This document shows, piece by piece, positions 43,168 to 51,663 of a DNA stretch of 64,000 bases. Source of the DNA: Cryptosporangium phraense (GTDB lineage Bacteria; Actinomycetota; Actinomycetes; Mycobacteriales; Cryptosporangiaceae). Each line of letters opens with the position of its first letter. Within the stretch, counting starts at the first letter, position 1. A program made the translations under genes and the position numbers. The stretch is from positions 1-64,000 of the forward strand of contig NZ_VIRS01000030.1 in NCBI RefSeq assembly GCF_006912135.1. Direction: 5' to 3'. The notes beneath the pieces are model-generated. The model saw nothing but the letters and a program-made list of their open reading frames with translations. It was not told the DNA's origin and searched no databases.

Positions 43168-44481
43168 ATGACGCTCGAAGCGCCCGCGCCGGTCGTCTCC
43201 GACGACCTCACGACCCGCGCCCACCAGGACGGCGTCAAATTCCTGCTGGCCCTGTTCGTCGACCTCACCGGCAAGCCGTGCGCCAAGCTCGTCCCGGTCG
43301 AGGCGGCCGACGCACTCCAGTACGACGGCGTCGGGTTCGCCGGGTACGCGGTCGGCGCGATCGGCCAGGAACCGTCCGACCCCGACATCCTCGCGATGCC
43401 CGACCTGGCCAGCTACACACCGATCCCGTGGGTCCGCGAGGGGCTGGCCCTCGTGCACTGCGACCCCTACGTCGAGGGCGAGCCGTGGAAGTACGCGCCC
43501 CGGGTCATCCTCAAGAAGGTCCTGGAGAAGGCCGACGCCGAGCTGTTCGCCGGCGCCGAGGTCGAGTACTTCCTGGTGCGGCGGGACGAGAAAGGACAGC
43601 TGACCCCGGCCGACGCGCACGACACCGACCAGCGCCCCTGCTACGGCGCCCGCGGCCTCACCCGCATGTACGACCACCTCACCGAGGTCTCGACCGCGAT
43701 GAACGCGCTCGGCTGGGGCAACTACGCCAACGACCACGAGGACGGCAACGGCCAGTTCGAGCAGAACTTCGCCTACGCCGACGCGCTGACCACGGCCGAC
43801 CGGGTGATCACGGCCCGCTACCTGATCTCGGTGCTGGCCGAGCGCCGGGGGATGACCGCCACGTTCATGCCCAAGCCGTTCGCCGACCGCACCGGCTCCG
43901 GCATGCACCTGCACCTCTCCCTCTGGCGCAACGACCACCCGCTCTTCCCGGGCGACCGCGAACACGGCCTGTCCGAGACCGCGCACCGATTCCTGGCCGG
44001 CGTCCTCGACCACGCCCACGCGTTACAGGCCGTGCTCGCCCCCACGGTCAACTCCTACAAGCGCACCGGCGCGACCTCGACCCGCTCCGGCGCGACCTGG
44101 TCACCGCGCCGCCCGAGCTTCGGCGGCAACGACCGCACGCACTACGTCCGCATCCCGGAGGGCGACCGGATCGAGCTGCGCGGCGCCGACGGCTCGGCCA
44201 ACCCGTACCTGGCGCTGGCCGCGACGCTCGCGGCCGGGCTCGACGGCGTCCACCGCGGGCTGCACCCGGGCGAGACCGGCGCGCAGACCCGGCCCGAGCT
44301 GCCCCCGACCCTGCTGCACGCGGTCGAGGCGCTGGCCGCCGACCCGGTGGTGTCGGGCGCGCTCGACGCGGCCGGCCCGGGCGTCGCCGCGTACTTCGGC
44401 GAGCTCAAGCGGGCCGAGTTCTTCGACTGGCACGGCTCGGTCGGCTCCTGGGAGCTCGACCGCTATCTCACCGCGTTCTAG
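43168..44481 (+). CDS. glnT: Type III glutamine synthetase-like / gamma-glutamylmethylamide synthetase
   Basis: 437 residues from the ATG at 43168, chosen because GGGAG lies five bases ahead; an ATG at 43144 lacks a site. GS motifs are present: GAEVEYFLV, NGQFEQNFAYADAL, ATFMPKPFADRTGSGMHLHLSLW and NSYKRTGATSTRSGATWSPRRPSFGGNDRTHYVRIP. It ligates glutamate with ammonia or an amine such as methylamine using ATP. The three following genes match glxBCD/mgsABC, a split glutamate-synthase-like enzyme, so gamma-glutamylmethylamide is a likely intermediate. It heads a tight operon. Confidence 0.85.
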   Translation: MTLEAPAPVVSDDLTTRAHQDGVKFLLALFVDLTGKPCAKLVPVEAADALQYDGVGFAGYAVGAIGQEPSDPDILAMPDLASYTPIPWVREGLALVHCDPYVEGEPWKYAPRVILKKVLEKADAELFAGAEVEYFLVRRDEKGQLTPADAHDTDQRPCYGARGLTRMYDHLTEVSTAMNALGWGNYANDHEDGNGQFEQNFAYADALTTADRVITARYLISVLAERRGMTATFMPKPFADRTGSGMHLHLSLWRNDHPLFPGDREHGLSETAHRFLAGVLDHAHALQAVLAPTVNSYKRTGATSTRSGATWSPRRPSFGGNDRTHYVRIPEGDRIELRGADGSANPYLALAATLAAGLDGVHRGLHPGETGAQTRPELPPTLLHAVEALAADPVVSGALDAAGPGVAAYFGELKRAEFFDWHGSVGSWELDRYLTAF

Positions 44482-44490
44482 GGAGCCCGC

Positions 44491-45378
44491 ATGTGCGGAA
44501 TCGTCGGCCTGCATCTCCGGGATCCGGAGCTGCACCCCCGGCTCGGGGCCCTGCTGCAGGGCATGCTGCTCCAGGTCGCCGAGCGCGGCCCGGACTCGGC
44601 CGGGGTAGCGGTCTACGGCGACCGCCGTCGCTGCCCGGCCGGCTACGCGGCCGTGTCGGTCCTCGGCGCCGGCCCGAGCCCAGAAAAGTTGCTCAGCGGG
44701 TCGGTCCACCCGCAGGCGGTGGTGACGGTCGCCGGTGACACGACGGTCGTGGCCGCCCCCCTTCCCGCCAACGACCTGGTGGACGCTCTGCGAGCGGCCG
44801 ATCCGGGCCTGCGGATCGTCGGGTTCGGGACGGACGTCACGGTCTACAAGGGCGTCGGGACGCCCGGCGCGCTGGCCGACGTCTACGACCTGGCGCACGC
44901 GTCGGGCTGGCAGGGGCTGGCGCACACCCGGATGGCGACGGAGTCGGCCGTCACCCCGGAGGGGTGCCATCCGTTCTCGGTCGGGCCGGACCAGTGCCTG
45001 GTGCACAACGGGTCGTTCGCGAACCACGCGACGATCCGGCGGGAGCTGCGGGCCGCCGGGGTGGCGTTCGACTCGGAGAACGACTCCGAGGTCGGGGCCC
45101 GGTTCGTGGCCGCGCAGCTGGCCGCCGGAGCCGACCTGGAGAAGGCGCTGCGGCTGCTGTGCGAGCGCTTCGACGGGTTCTACACACTGCTGGTGACCAG
45201 CGCGGACGGGTTCGCGGTGGTGCGCGACGCGATCGCCTGCAAGCCCGCGATCATCGCCGAGACGCAACGCTGGGTGGCGATGGCGTCGGAGTTCCGGGCG
45301 CTGGCGACGCTGCCCGGCATCGAGTCGGCCCGGATCTACGAGCCCGAGCCGGAGAGGGTCTACGCATGGCAGCGCTGA
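44491..45378 (+). CDS. glxB: Class II glutamine amidotransferase subunit (GlxB/MgsA type)
   Basis: 295 residues starting MCGIVG, so Cys2 is the N-terminal nucleophile after Met removal. ERGPDSAGVAVYGD, HTRMATESAVTPEGCHPF and LVHNGSFANHATIRREL are Ntn-amidotransferase signatures. It corresponds to the N-terminal domain of glutamate synthase as a separate subunit. In N-methylglutamate synthase it hydrolyses the amide and passes the amine to the FMN subunit. Its 3' end overlaps the GXGXG gene by 13 bases. Confidence 0.88.
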   Translation: MCGIVGLHLRDPELHPRLGALLQGMLLQVAERGPDSAGVAVYGDRRRCPAGYAAVSVLGAGPSPEKLLSGSVHPQAVVTVAGDTTVVAAPLPANDLVDALRAADPGLRIVGFGTDVTVYKGVGTPGALADVYDLAHASGWQGLAHTRMATESAVTPEGCHPFSVGPDQCLVHNGSFANHATIRRELRAAGVAFDSENDSEVGARFVAAQLAAGADLEKALRLLCERFDGFYTLLVTSADGFAVVRDAIACKPAIIAETQRWVAMASEFRALATLPGIESARIYEPEPERVYAWQR

Positions 45379-46076
45379 GCACGGAGATCCCCGCGGTGAC
45401 CCCGGGTGACGTCCGCACGTTCGATCTGCGCTCGCAGAGCGTCCGCATGATGAACGCGGAGCTGCACGAGCCGGCGGCCGCGCACTACGAGGTGCTGCAC
45501 CCGGAGGGGGCGCACGCGCTCGCCGCCGGAGTGCGGCACCCGATCACGGTCGAGATCCGGGGGCACGCCGGGTACTACGCGGCCGGGATGAACGACGGCG
45601 GGACGATCACCGTGCACGGGTCGGCCGGGACCGGGGTCGCGGAGAACATGATGGCCGGGACCGTGCGGGTGCGCGGGGACGCGTCGCAGTCGGCGGGCGC
45701 GACCGGGCACGGCGGGCTGCTGGTGATCGACGGGTCGGCCTCGATGCGGTGCGGGATCTCGATGAAGGGGATCGACGTCGTGGTCGGCGGGGACGTCGGT
45801 CCGATGTCGGCGTTCATGGCCCAGGCCGGCCGGCTCGTCGTGTGCGGGGACGCCGGCGAGGCGCTGGGCGACTCGATCTACGAGGCCCGGCTGTACGTGC
45901 GGGGGTCGGTCGCCTCGCTCGGGGCCGACTGCGTCGAGAAGCCGATGCTGGCCGAGCACCGCGCCGAGCTCGCCGACCTGCTGGCCGCGGCCGGGCTGAC
46001 GCACGATCCGGCGGAATTCCGTCGTTACGGCTCGGCCCGGCAGCTGTACCACTTCGCCTCGCAGAACACGTACTAG
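45366..46076 (+). CDS. glxC: GXGXG-domain subunit (GlxC/MgsB type)
   Basis: 236 residues from the ATG at 45366. It is a right-handed beta-helix of the glutamate synthase C-terminal domain, with repeated Gly pairs (EIRGHAGYYAAGMNDGG, TVHGSAGTGVAENMMAG, VRVRGDASQSAGATGHGG, VVVGGDVGPMSAFM, LYVRGSVASLGADC). It is structural, linking amidotransferase and FMN subunits. It overlaps glxB and precedes glxD by ten bases. Confidence 0.88.
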   Translation: MAALSTEIPAVTPGDVRTFDLRSQSVRMMNAELHEPAAAHYEVLHPEGAHALAAGVRHPITVEIRGHAGYYAAGMNDGGTITVHGSAGTGVAENMMAGTVRVRGDASQSAGATGHGGLLVIDGSASMRCGISMKGIDVVVGGDVGPMSAFMAQAGRLVVCGDAGEALGDSIYEARLYVRGSVASLGADCVEKPMLAEHRAELADLLAAAGLTHDPAEFRRYGSARQLYHFASQNTY

Positions 46077-46086
46077 GGGGACCGGC

Positions 46087-47385
46087 ATGCTTCGGGAATC
46101 GGCCACGTTCGATCGTGGGGTCATCGCGGACATCCAGCGGGCGGCGGAGACCGGGATCTACGACATCCGGGGCTGGGGCGCCAAGCGTGCCCTGCCGCAC
46201 TTCGACGACCTGGTGTTCCTGGGGGCGTCGATGTCCCGGTACCCGCTGGAGGGGTACCGCGAGCGGTGCGACACGGACGTCGTGCTGGGCGACCGGCACG
46301 CGAAGTACCCGCTGCACCTGGACATTCCGATCACGATCGCCGGGATGTCGTTCGGGGCGCTCTCCGCGCAGGCCAAGGAGGCGCTCGGGCGCGGAGCGTC
46401 TGCCGTCGGCACGTCGACGACGACCGGGGACGGAGGCATGACGCCGGAGGAGCGGGGACAGTCGAAGCACCTCGTGTACCAGTACCTGCCGTCGCGGTAC
46501 GGGATGAACCCGGCCGACCTGCGCGCGGCCGACGCGATCGAGGTCGTGCTGGGGCAGGGCGCCAAGCCCGGGGGCGGCGGGATGCTGCTCGGGCAGAAGA
46601 TCTCCGACCGGGTCGCGGCGATGCGGACGCTGCCGGCCGGGATCGACCAGCGGTCGGCGTGCCGTCATCCGGACTGGACCGGGCCCGACGACCTGGCGAT
46701 CAAGATCCTCGAGCTGCGCGAGATCACCGACTGGGAGAAGCCGATCTACGTCAAGATCGGGGCGTCCCGGACCTACTACGACGTCAAGCTGGCCGTGGCG
46801 GCCGGGGCCGACGTCGTCGTGCTGGACGGGATGCAGGGCGGGACCGCGGCGACGCAGGACGTGTTCATCGAGCACGTCGGGATCCCGACGCTGGCCGCGC
46901 TGCCGGAGGCGGTGCAGGCGCTGTCCGAGCTGGGGATGCACCGGAAGGTGCAGCTGGTCGTGTCGGGGGGCATCCGGTCGGGGGCGGACGTGGCCAAGGC
47001 GCTGGCGCTGGGGGCCGACGCGGTGGCGATCGGGACGGCCGCGCTGATCGCGCTGGGGGACAATTCGCCGGCGTACTCGGCCGAGTACGAAGCCCTGGGG
47101 AGCGCCGCCGGGTTCTACGACGACTTCCAGGACGGGCGGGATCCGGCCGGGATCACGACGCAGGATCCGGCGCTGGCCGCGCGGCTCGACCCGGTGGAGG
47201 GTGGGCGGCGGCTCGCGAACTACCTGCGGGTGCTGACGATGGAGGCGCAGACGCTGGCCCGGGCGTGCGGCAAGTCGCACGTGCGGCATCTGGAGCCGGA
47301 GGACCTGGTGGCGCTGACGATCGAGGCCGCGGCGATGGCGAGGGTGCCGTTGGCCGGGACGTCGTGGGTGCCGGGGCTATCGTGA
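46087..47385 (+). CDS. glxD: FMN-binding glutamate synthase-like subunit (GlxD/MgsC type)
   Basis: 432 residues. A TIM barrel of the Glu_synthase type with PITIAGMSFGALSAQAKEALGRGA, TSTTTGDGGMTPEER, GQGAKPGGGGMLLG, KPIYVKIGASRTYYDVKLAVAAGADVVVLDG and QLVVSGGIRSGADVAKALALGADAVAIGTAAL for FMN binding. It condenses the channelled amine with 2-oxoglutarate or a similar acceptor. Cysteines near the end (ARACGKSHVRHL) are fewer than in the full 3Fe-4S loop. No N-methylglutamate dehydrogenase genes follow. Its stop overlaps the regulator start. Confidence 0.88.
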   Translation: MLRESATFDRGVIADIQRAAETGIYDIRGWGAKRALPHFDDLVFLGASMSRYPLEGYRERCDTDVVLGDRHAKYPLHLDIPITIAGMSFGALSAQAKEALGRGASAVGTSTTTGDGGMTPEERGQSKHLVYQYLPSRYGMNPADLRAADAIEVVLGQGAKPGGGGMLLGQKISDRVAAMRTLPAGIDQRSACRHPDWTGPDDLAIKILELREITDWEKPIYVKIGASRTYYDVKLAVAAGADVVVLDGMQGGTAATQDVFIEHVGIPTLAALPEAVQALSELGMHRKVQLVVSGGIRSGADVAKALALGADAVAIGTAALIALGDNSPAYSAEYEALGSAAGFYDDFQDGRDPAGITTQDPALAARLDPVEGGRRLANYLRVLTMEAQTLARACGKSHVRHLEPEDLVALTIEAAAMARVPLAGTSWVPGLS

Positions 47386-48065
47386 CCGGGATGAGCGATG
47401 ACGCGGCCGGAGGGCCTGGCGGCCGCGGGCCGGTGGAGGGCGGGCCGGCGGCCCGGGAGGTGGAGGAACCCGCGCCGACCGACGGGCGGTTGGAGCGGGC
47501 GATCGGGGCGCAGGTCCGGCGGATCCGGCTGGCCTCCGGGCAGACGCTGGCCGAGATGGCCGTGCGGACCGGGATCTCCAAGGCGATGCTCTCGAAGATC
47601 GAGAACGCGCAGACGTCGTGCTCCCTGACGACTCTGGCCCGCCTGGCCGACGCCCTCGACACCCCGGTGACGTCGCTGTTCCGCGGCGCGGACGCCGAAC
47701 GCGAGGCGGTGTTCACCCCGGCCGGCGGCGGCGCCCGGATCGTGGCCCGGGGTACCCGGGTCGGGCACGACTACACGCTGCTCGGCGCGCTGCGCGGCCC
47801 GCACAAGCGGATGGAGGCGCACCTGGTGACGCTCACCGAGCGCAGCGAGCGGTTCCCGCTGTTCCAGCACCCGGGCACCGAGCTGCTCTACATGCTCGAG
47901 GGGGAGATGGTCTACGGCCACGGCGAGTCGAGCTACACGATGCGCCCGGGGGACGCGCTCCAGCTCGACGGCGAGGGTGCGCACGGCCCCCAGGAGCTGC
48001 TCGAGCTCCCGATCCGCTTCCTGTCGGTGGTCGCGTACGGCGAAATCGGTTCGTCCGATCTGTAG
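47382..48065 (+). CDS. XRE-cupin transcriptional regulator of the glnT-glx operon
   Basis: 227 residues from the GTG at 47382, which overlaps the glxD stop and has GGGG five bases ahead; an ATG at 47391 is in frame but badly spaced. A Gly/Pro-rich N-terminus precedes the XRE helix-turn-helix (IGAQVRRIRLASGQTLAEMAVRTGISKAMLSKIENAQTSCSLTTLARLADAL, ~40-95) and a C-terminal cupin (~125-220) with HPGTELLYMLEGEMVYGHGE and MRPGDALQLDGEGAHGP. The cupin likely binds an amine or glutamate derivative and controls the upstream operon, perhaps at 43113-43131. Confidence 0.87.
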   Translation: MTGMSDDAAGGPGGRGPVEGGPAAREVEEPAPTDGRLERAIGAQVRRIRLASGQTLAEMAVRTGISKAMLSKIENAQTSCSLTTLARLADALDTPVTSLFRGADAEREAVFTPAGGGARIVARGTRVGHDYTLLGALRGPHKRMEAHLVTLTERSERFPLFQHPGTELLYMLEGEMVYGHGESSYTMRPGDALQLDGEGAHGPQELLELPIRFLSVVAYGEIGSSDL

Positions 48066-48083
48066 AGCGGGTACGGGGTCGTC

Positions 48084-48356
48084 ATGACGGAGAACCCGGC
48101 CGCACACGAGCGCAGCGGAGCGGACGTCGTCGAGGCCGTGGGGGCGGCCGAACACGACAGCGCGCTGCACGAGACCCACACCCACCCGGAGCAGAACAAG
48201 CCCGGCGAGTCCTACGTCGAGCGAGCCCAGGGCGACCCGGCGATGACCGAGCCTGCCTCCGACGAGGAGCCGCAATCGGCGGCCGCCGCGCAGGCTCAGC
48301 GAGGCGCGCGGGTGTCGGATCGACTGGCCGCCGGAGAAGACCCGCCGTCTCTCTGA
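48084..48356 (+). CDS. Small acidic disordered hypothetical protein
   Basis: 90 residues, rich in Glu, Ala, Asp and His (AEHDSALHETHTHPEQNKPGESY) with no hydrophobic core, so probably disordered. No family is recognised. It begins 18 bases after the regulator stop and could be the last gene of the glnT operon. Host-like codons and the lack of an opposing gene support it only moderately. Confidence 0.5.
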   Translation: MTENPAAHERSGADVVEAVGAAEHDSALHETHTHPEQNKPGESYVERAQGDPAMTEPASDEEPQSAAAAQAQRGARVSDRLAAGEDPPSL

Positions 48357-48475
48357 GACCCGCCGCCTCCAACGGTTGGCCCCGCCCGTCGGTCGGGGTA
48401 GGCGATCCGACGAGGTTGCGCCGCCGGTGGATCACCGCGTCGGCGTACTGCACGAGGCTTAGCTCTCACGGCCCG

Positions 48476-49189
48476 TCACGACGCCCGGAGGGCCTCGATC
48501 ACGCTCTCGAGGTGGCGGCGGATCGCCCGTTCCGCGCCCCCGGGACTCCGGGCGCAGATCTCGTCGATGATCGCCAGGTGCTCGGGCAGCGACACCTGCG
48601 GCCGACCCGGCCGCAACGCCAGCCGGAACTGGTGGCGGACGTTCTGGGCACGCAACCGCCCGAGTACCTCGGCCGCCACCGGCTGGTCGGCGATCTGCCG
48701 GATCCTCGTGTGCAACCGCTCGTTGAGCTGGGAGTACGTCACGACTTCGCCGGCCGCGACCGCGGTGCGCATCGCGTCGGCGAGCTCGCGTAGCTCGGCG
48801 ATCTCGGCGTCGGTGACGCGCTCGGCGGCCTTGGCCGCGCACAGGCCCTCGACGACCATCCGGACCTCGGTGATGTCGATCGCCTCGGCGGTGCTGACCG
48901 CGCGGACGCGGGCGCCGCGGTTGGCGATCCGCTCGACCAGGCCCTCGTGCGCGAGCATCAGCAGCGCGGTGCGCACGGCCCCGCGGCTGGCCGCGTGGCG
49001 GTCGGAGAGCTCGGCCTCGACCAGCCGCTGCTCGCCGACCAACTCGCCGGCCAGGATCCCAGCCCGAATCGCGCCAGCTACGCGGTCGGCATCCGCTGAT
49101 CGGTCGGCGTCGGCCGGTGCGGCCGGCAGGTCGAGGGGAGCGTCCGCGATCACGTGTCTCTCCGCCGGTCGGGGTGGGTCCGCGTTCAT
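48476..49189 (-). CDS. GntR-family (FadR/FCD) regulator of the gal-type operon
   Basis: 237 residues from the ATG at 49189. The winged helix (VAGAIRAGILAGELVGEQRLVEAELSDRHAASRGAVRTALLMLAHEGLV, ~40-90) is followed by a helical FCD effector domain with EVRMVVEGLCAAKAA and late His residues for metal or ligand binding. It is divergent from galB with a 71-base intergenic region that carries a consensus promoter and TGTTAACA palindrome, so it probably represses galBCD and itself. The effector is likely a ring-cleavage intermediate. Confidence 0.9.
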   Translation of the reverse strand: MNADPPRPAERHVIADAPLDLPAAPADADRSADADRVAGAIRAGILAGELVGEQRLVEAELSDRHAASRGAVRTALLMLAHEGLVERIANRGARVRAVSTAEAIDITEVRMVVEGLCAAKAAERVTDAEIAELRELADAMRTAVAAGEVVTYSQLNERLHTRIRQIADQPVAAEVLGRLRAQNVRHQFRLALRPGRPQVSLPEHLAIIDEICARSPGGAERAIRRHLESVIEALRAS

Positions 49190-49207
49190 GCTAGGCCGTT
49201 GCCGCCC

Positions 49208-49236
49208 TTGACACCCATTCAGATTGTTAACATTAT
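49208..49236 (+). promoter_or_regulatory. Consensus sigma-70-type promoter of the gal-type operon
   Basis: TTGACA at 49208-49213, 17-base spacer, CATTAT at 49231-49236. A start of transcription near 49243 would leave an ~18-base leader containing the GGGAGG ribosome site (49251-49256) and the GTG at 49261. It is unusually close to consensus for this genome. Confidence 0.75.
49225..49232. promoter_or_regulatory. GntR operator candidate overlapping the -10 element
   Basis: TGTTAACA, a perfect 8-base palindrome within ATTGTTAACATT, straddles the spacer and the -10 box. Its position would let the divergent GntR protein block the gal-type promoter directly. Confidence 0.6.
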
Positions 49237-49260
49237 CGTGCACAACCCCCGGGAGGCAGC

Positions 49261-49986
49261 GTGCCGGACTCTCTGCTCGTCGTGTCGGCCCACGCGGGCG
49301 ACTTCGTCTGGCGGGCCGGCGGCGCGATCGCGCTCACCACGTCCCGCGGCGGGAGAGCCACCGTCGTCTGCCTGACCTACGGCGAGCGCGGCGAGTCGGC
49401 CCGGGCCTGGCGCGAGGGCCACACGCTCGACGAGGTCAAAGCGATCCGCCGCGACGAGGCCGAGAAGGCCGCCCGGGAACTCGGGGCCCACATCGAGTTC
49501 CTCGACGCCGGCGACTACCCGCTCCGGCCCAGTGACGAGATCACCGACCGGCTGGTCCGCGCGTACCGGGAGACCCGGCCGACGGTTGTCGTCACCCATC
49601 CGCCCCACGACCCCTACAACGCCGACCACCCGGCCGCGGCCCGGATGGCCCTCGAGGCCCGCATCCTGGCCCAGGCCGCCGGCTACCCGGCCCCGGGCGA
49701 CCCGCTCGGCGCCCCACCGGTGTTCTTCTTCGAGCCGCACCAGCCCGAGCAGAGCGGCTTCGTGCCGCAGGTCCTGCTCGACATCACGCCGGTCTTCGAG
49801 ACCAAGACGAAGGCCATGCACGCGCTCCCGGCCCAGCAGCACATGTGGGACTACTACACCGACCTCGCAACCCGCCGGGGCGTCCAGCTCCGGCGCAACG
49901 CCGGACCGAACCTCGGGTTCCCCACCGACACCAGGGCCGAGGCCTACATGCGCTACTACCCGCAGGTCGCGACGGAGCTCGCATGA
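49261..49986 (+). CDS. galB: 4-oxalomesaconate hydratase (GalB, PIG-L fold)
   Basis: 241 residues from a GTG. The zinc-site motif is VVSAHAGDFVWRAGGAIAL near 7-25, the GalB variant of the PIG-L AHPDDE motif, with YGERGESARAWREG next and HPPHDPYNADHPAA at ~112-125. GalB hydrates 4-oxalomesaconate (keto form) to 4-carboxy-4-hydroxy-2-oxoadipate in gallate catabolism. It is first in an operon with the aldolase and tautomerase of the same route, and its stop overlaps the aldolase start. A plain amidase/deacetylase role is less likely given the context. Confidence 0.86.
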   Translation: MPDSLLVVSAHAGDFVWRAGGAIALTTSRGGRATVVCLTYGERGESARAWREGHTLDEVKAIRRDEAEKAARELGAHIEFLDAGDYPLRPSDEITDRLVRAYRETRPTVVVTHPPHDPYNADHPAAARMALEARILAQAAGYPAPGDPLGAPPVFFFEPHQPEQSGFVPQVLLDITPVFETKTKAMHALPAQQHMWDYYTDLATRRGVQLRRNAGPNLGFPTDTRAEAYMRYYPQVATELA

Positions 49987-50657
49987 GGACGGTCGTGGTC
50001 ACCGGCGTGCCCCGGGCCCAGCGCGCCGCGGAACTCGAACAGTTCGGCGTCGCCACCGTCCACGAGGCCCAGGGTCGCACCGGCTACCTCGGTCCCGACC
50101 TCGTCGCCCGCGTCCCCGGCGCGCGGATCGCCGGGCCGGTCGTGACCGCGGTCTGCTGGCCCGGCGACAACCTGATGATCCACGCCGCCGTCGAGCAGTG
50201 CGTTCCGGGCGACGTCCTCGTCGTCACGACGACCTCACCCTGCCGGGACGGCCTGTTCGGTGAGTTGCTCGCCACTTCGTTACGCAGCCGGGGCGTCCGC
50301 GGGGCCGTGCTCACGACCGGCGTGCGTGACGTCGCCGCCCTGCGGGCGCTCCCGTTCCCGGTCTGGTCGACGTCGGTCAGCGCGCAGGGCACGGTCAAGG
50401 CGACGGCCGGCGCGGTCAACGTCCCCGTCGTGGTGGGTGGCGCGCTGATCCACCCGGGGGACGCCCTGGTGGCCGACGACGACGGCGTGGTCGTCGTGCC
50501 CCGGGCCGACGTGGACGCGGTCGCCGACGCGTCGCGGGCGCGGGAGGCCAAGGAGGACGCGACGCGCGCAGCGCTCGCGGCGGGTGAGCTCGGCCTCGAC
50601 CGGTACGGGCTGCGGCCGCTCCTGGAGAGGCTGGGCGTCGTGTATGAGCGGTACTGA
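49983..50657 (+). CDS. galC: 4-carboxy-4-hydroxy-2-oxoadipate aldolase / oxaloacetate decarboxylase (RraA fold)
   Basis: 224 residues of the RraA-like/HMG aldolase family: VATVHEAQGRTGYLG near the start, CWPGDNLMIHAAVEQCVPGDVLVV, GAVLTTGVRDVAALRALPFPVWS with the Arg-Asp metal/substrate pair, and PGDALVADDDGVVVVP. It splits carboxy-hydroxy-oxoadipate to oxaloacetate and pyruvate. It overlaps galB by four bases and galD by 14. Confidence 0.86.
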   Translation: MRTVVVTGVPRAQRAAELEQFGVATVHEAQGRTGYLGPDLVARVPGARIAGPVVTAVCWPGDNLMIHAAVEQCVPGDVLVVTTTSPCRDGLFGELLATSLRSRGVRGAVLTTGVRDVAALRALPFPVWSTSVSAQGTVKATAGAVNVPVVVGGALIHPGDALVADDDGVVVVPRADVDAVADASRAREAKEDATRAALAAGELGLDRYGLRPLLERLGVVYERY

Positions 50658-51660
50658 CGGCGTCCGCTTCATGCTGATGCGCGGGGGCACCTCGAAGGGC
50701 GCGTATTTTCTCGCCGAGGATCTGCCGTCCGAGGGCCGCGACGAACTGCTGCTCCGCCTGTTCGGCTCGCCGGACGAACGCCAGGTCGACGGCCTCGGCG
50801 GGGGCCACCCGCTGACGTCCAAGGCCGCGGTCGTCAGCCGGACCGACGACGGGGTCGACTACCTGTTCCTGCAGATCCGGCCGGACTCCACGATCGTCGC
50901 GGCCGGGCAGCCGTGCGGGAACATCCTGGCCGGCATCGCGCCGTTCGCGGTCGAGCGCGGGCTGGTCGAGGCCGGGCCGGAGACCACGACGGTCCGGATC
51001 CGGATGGTCAACACGGGCGGCCTGGCCGTCGTCACGATCCGCACGCCGGGCGGCCGGCCATGCTACGACGGCGACACGGTCATCGCCGGGGTGCCGTTCC
51101 CGGCCGCTCCGGTCGAGATCCGGTTCGCGGACACCGCCGGGGCGGTCTGCGGCGCGCTGCTGCCGACCGGCCACCCCCGCGACGATCTGGACGGCACCCC
51201 GGCGACGCTCGTCGACGACGGCATGCCGGTAGTGGTCCTCGACGCCGCCGACCTGGGGCTGAACGGCGACGAGGCCCCGGCCGACCTGGAGGCGGACGAG
51301 CCGCTGCGCGAGCGGATCGAAGCCCTGCGGAAACTCGCCGGGGAACGCATGGGCCTGGGCGACGTCACCGCCGCCACCGTCCCGAAGATGACGCTGGTCT
51401 CGCCCCCGCGGCACGGCGGCACGCTCACGACCCGCACGTTCATCCCGCACCGCGTCCACCCGGCGATCGGCGTCCTCGCCGCGGTGACCGTGGCGAGAGC
51501 GGCGACGCTCGAGGGGTCGGTCGCCGCGGACGTCCGGGCGGGCGCGGGCGAGAGGATCCGGATCGAGCACCCGACCGGGTTCTTCGACGTCCACAATGGC
51601 GCGGTGATCAGCACCGCCCGCAAGATCGCCGACGGTGTCGCCTGGCCACGGGAGGCCTGA
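50644..51660 (+). CDS. galD: 4-oxalomesaconate tautomerase (PrpF/GalD family)
   Basis: 338 residues from the ATG at 50644. The diaminopimelate epimerase-like PrpF fold shows FMLMRGGTSKGAYFLAEDLP at 9-28, DGLGGGHPLTSKAAVVS, IVAAGQPCGNILAGIAPFAVE with the active-site Cys, and IEHPTGFFDVHNGA late. GalD equilibrates the enol and keto forms of 4-oxalomesaconate before GalB. It is cotranslated with galC and followed after three bases by the dioxygenase gene. Confidence 0.87.
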   Translation: MSGTDGVRFMLMRGGTSKGAYFLAEDLPSEGRDELLLRLFGSPDERQVDGLGGGHPLTSKAAVVSRTDDGVDYLFLQIRPDSTIVAAGQPCGNILAGIAPFAVERGLVEAGPETTTVRIRMVNTGGLAVVTIRTPGGRPCYDGDTVIAGVPFPAAPVEIRFADTAGAVCGALLPTGHPRDDLDGTPATLVDDGMPVVVLDAADLGLNGDEAPADLEADEPLRERIEALRKLAGERMGLGDVTAATVPKMTLVSPPRHGGTLTTRTFIPHRVHPAIGVLAAVTVARAATLEGSVAADVRAGAGERIRIEHPTGFFDVHNGAVISTARKIADGVAWPREA

Positions 51661-51663
51661 AGA

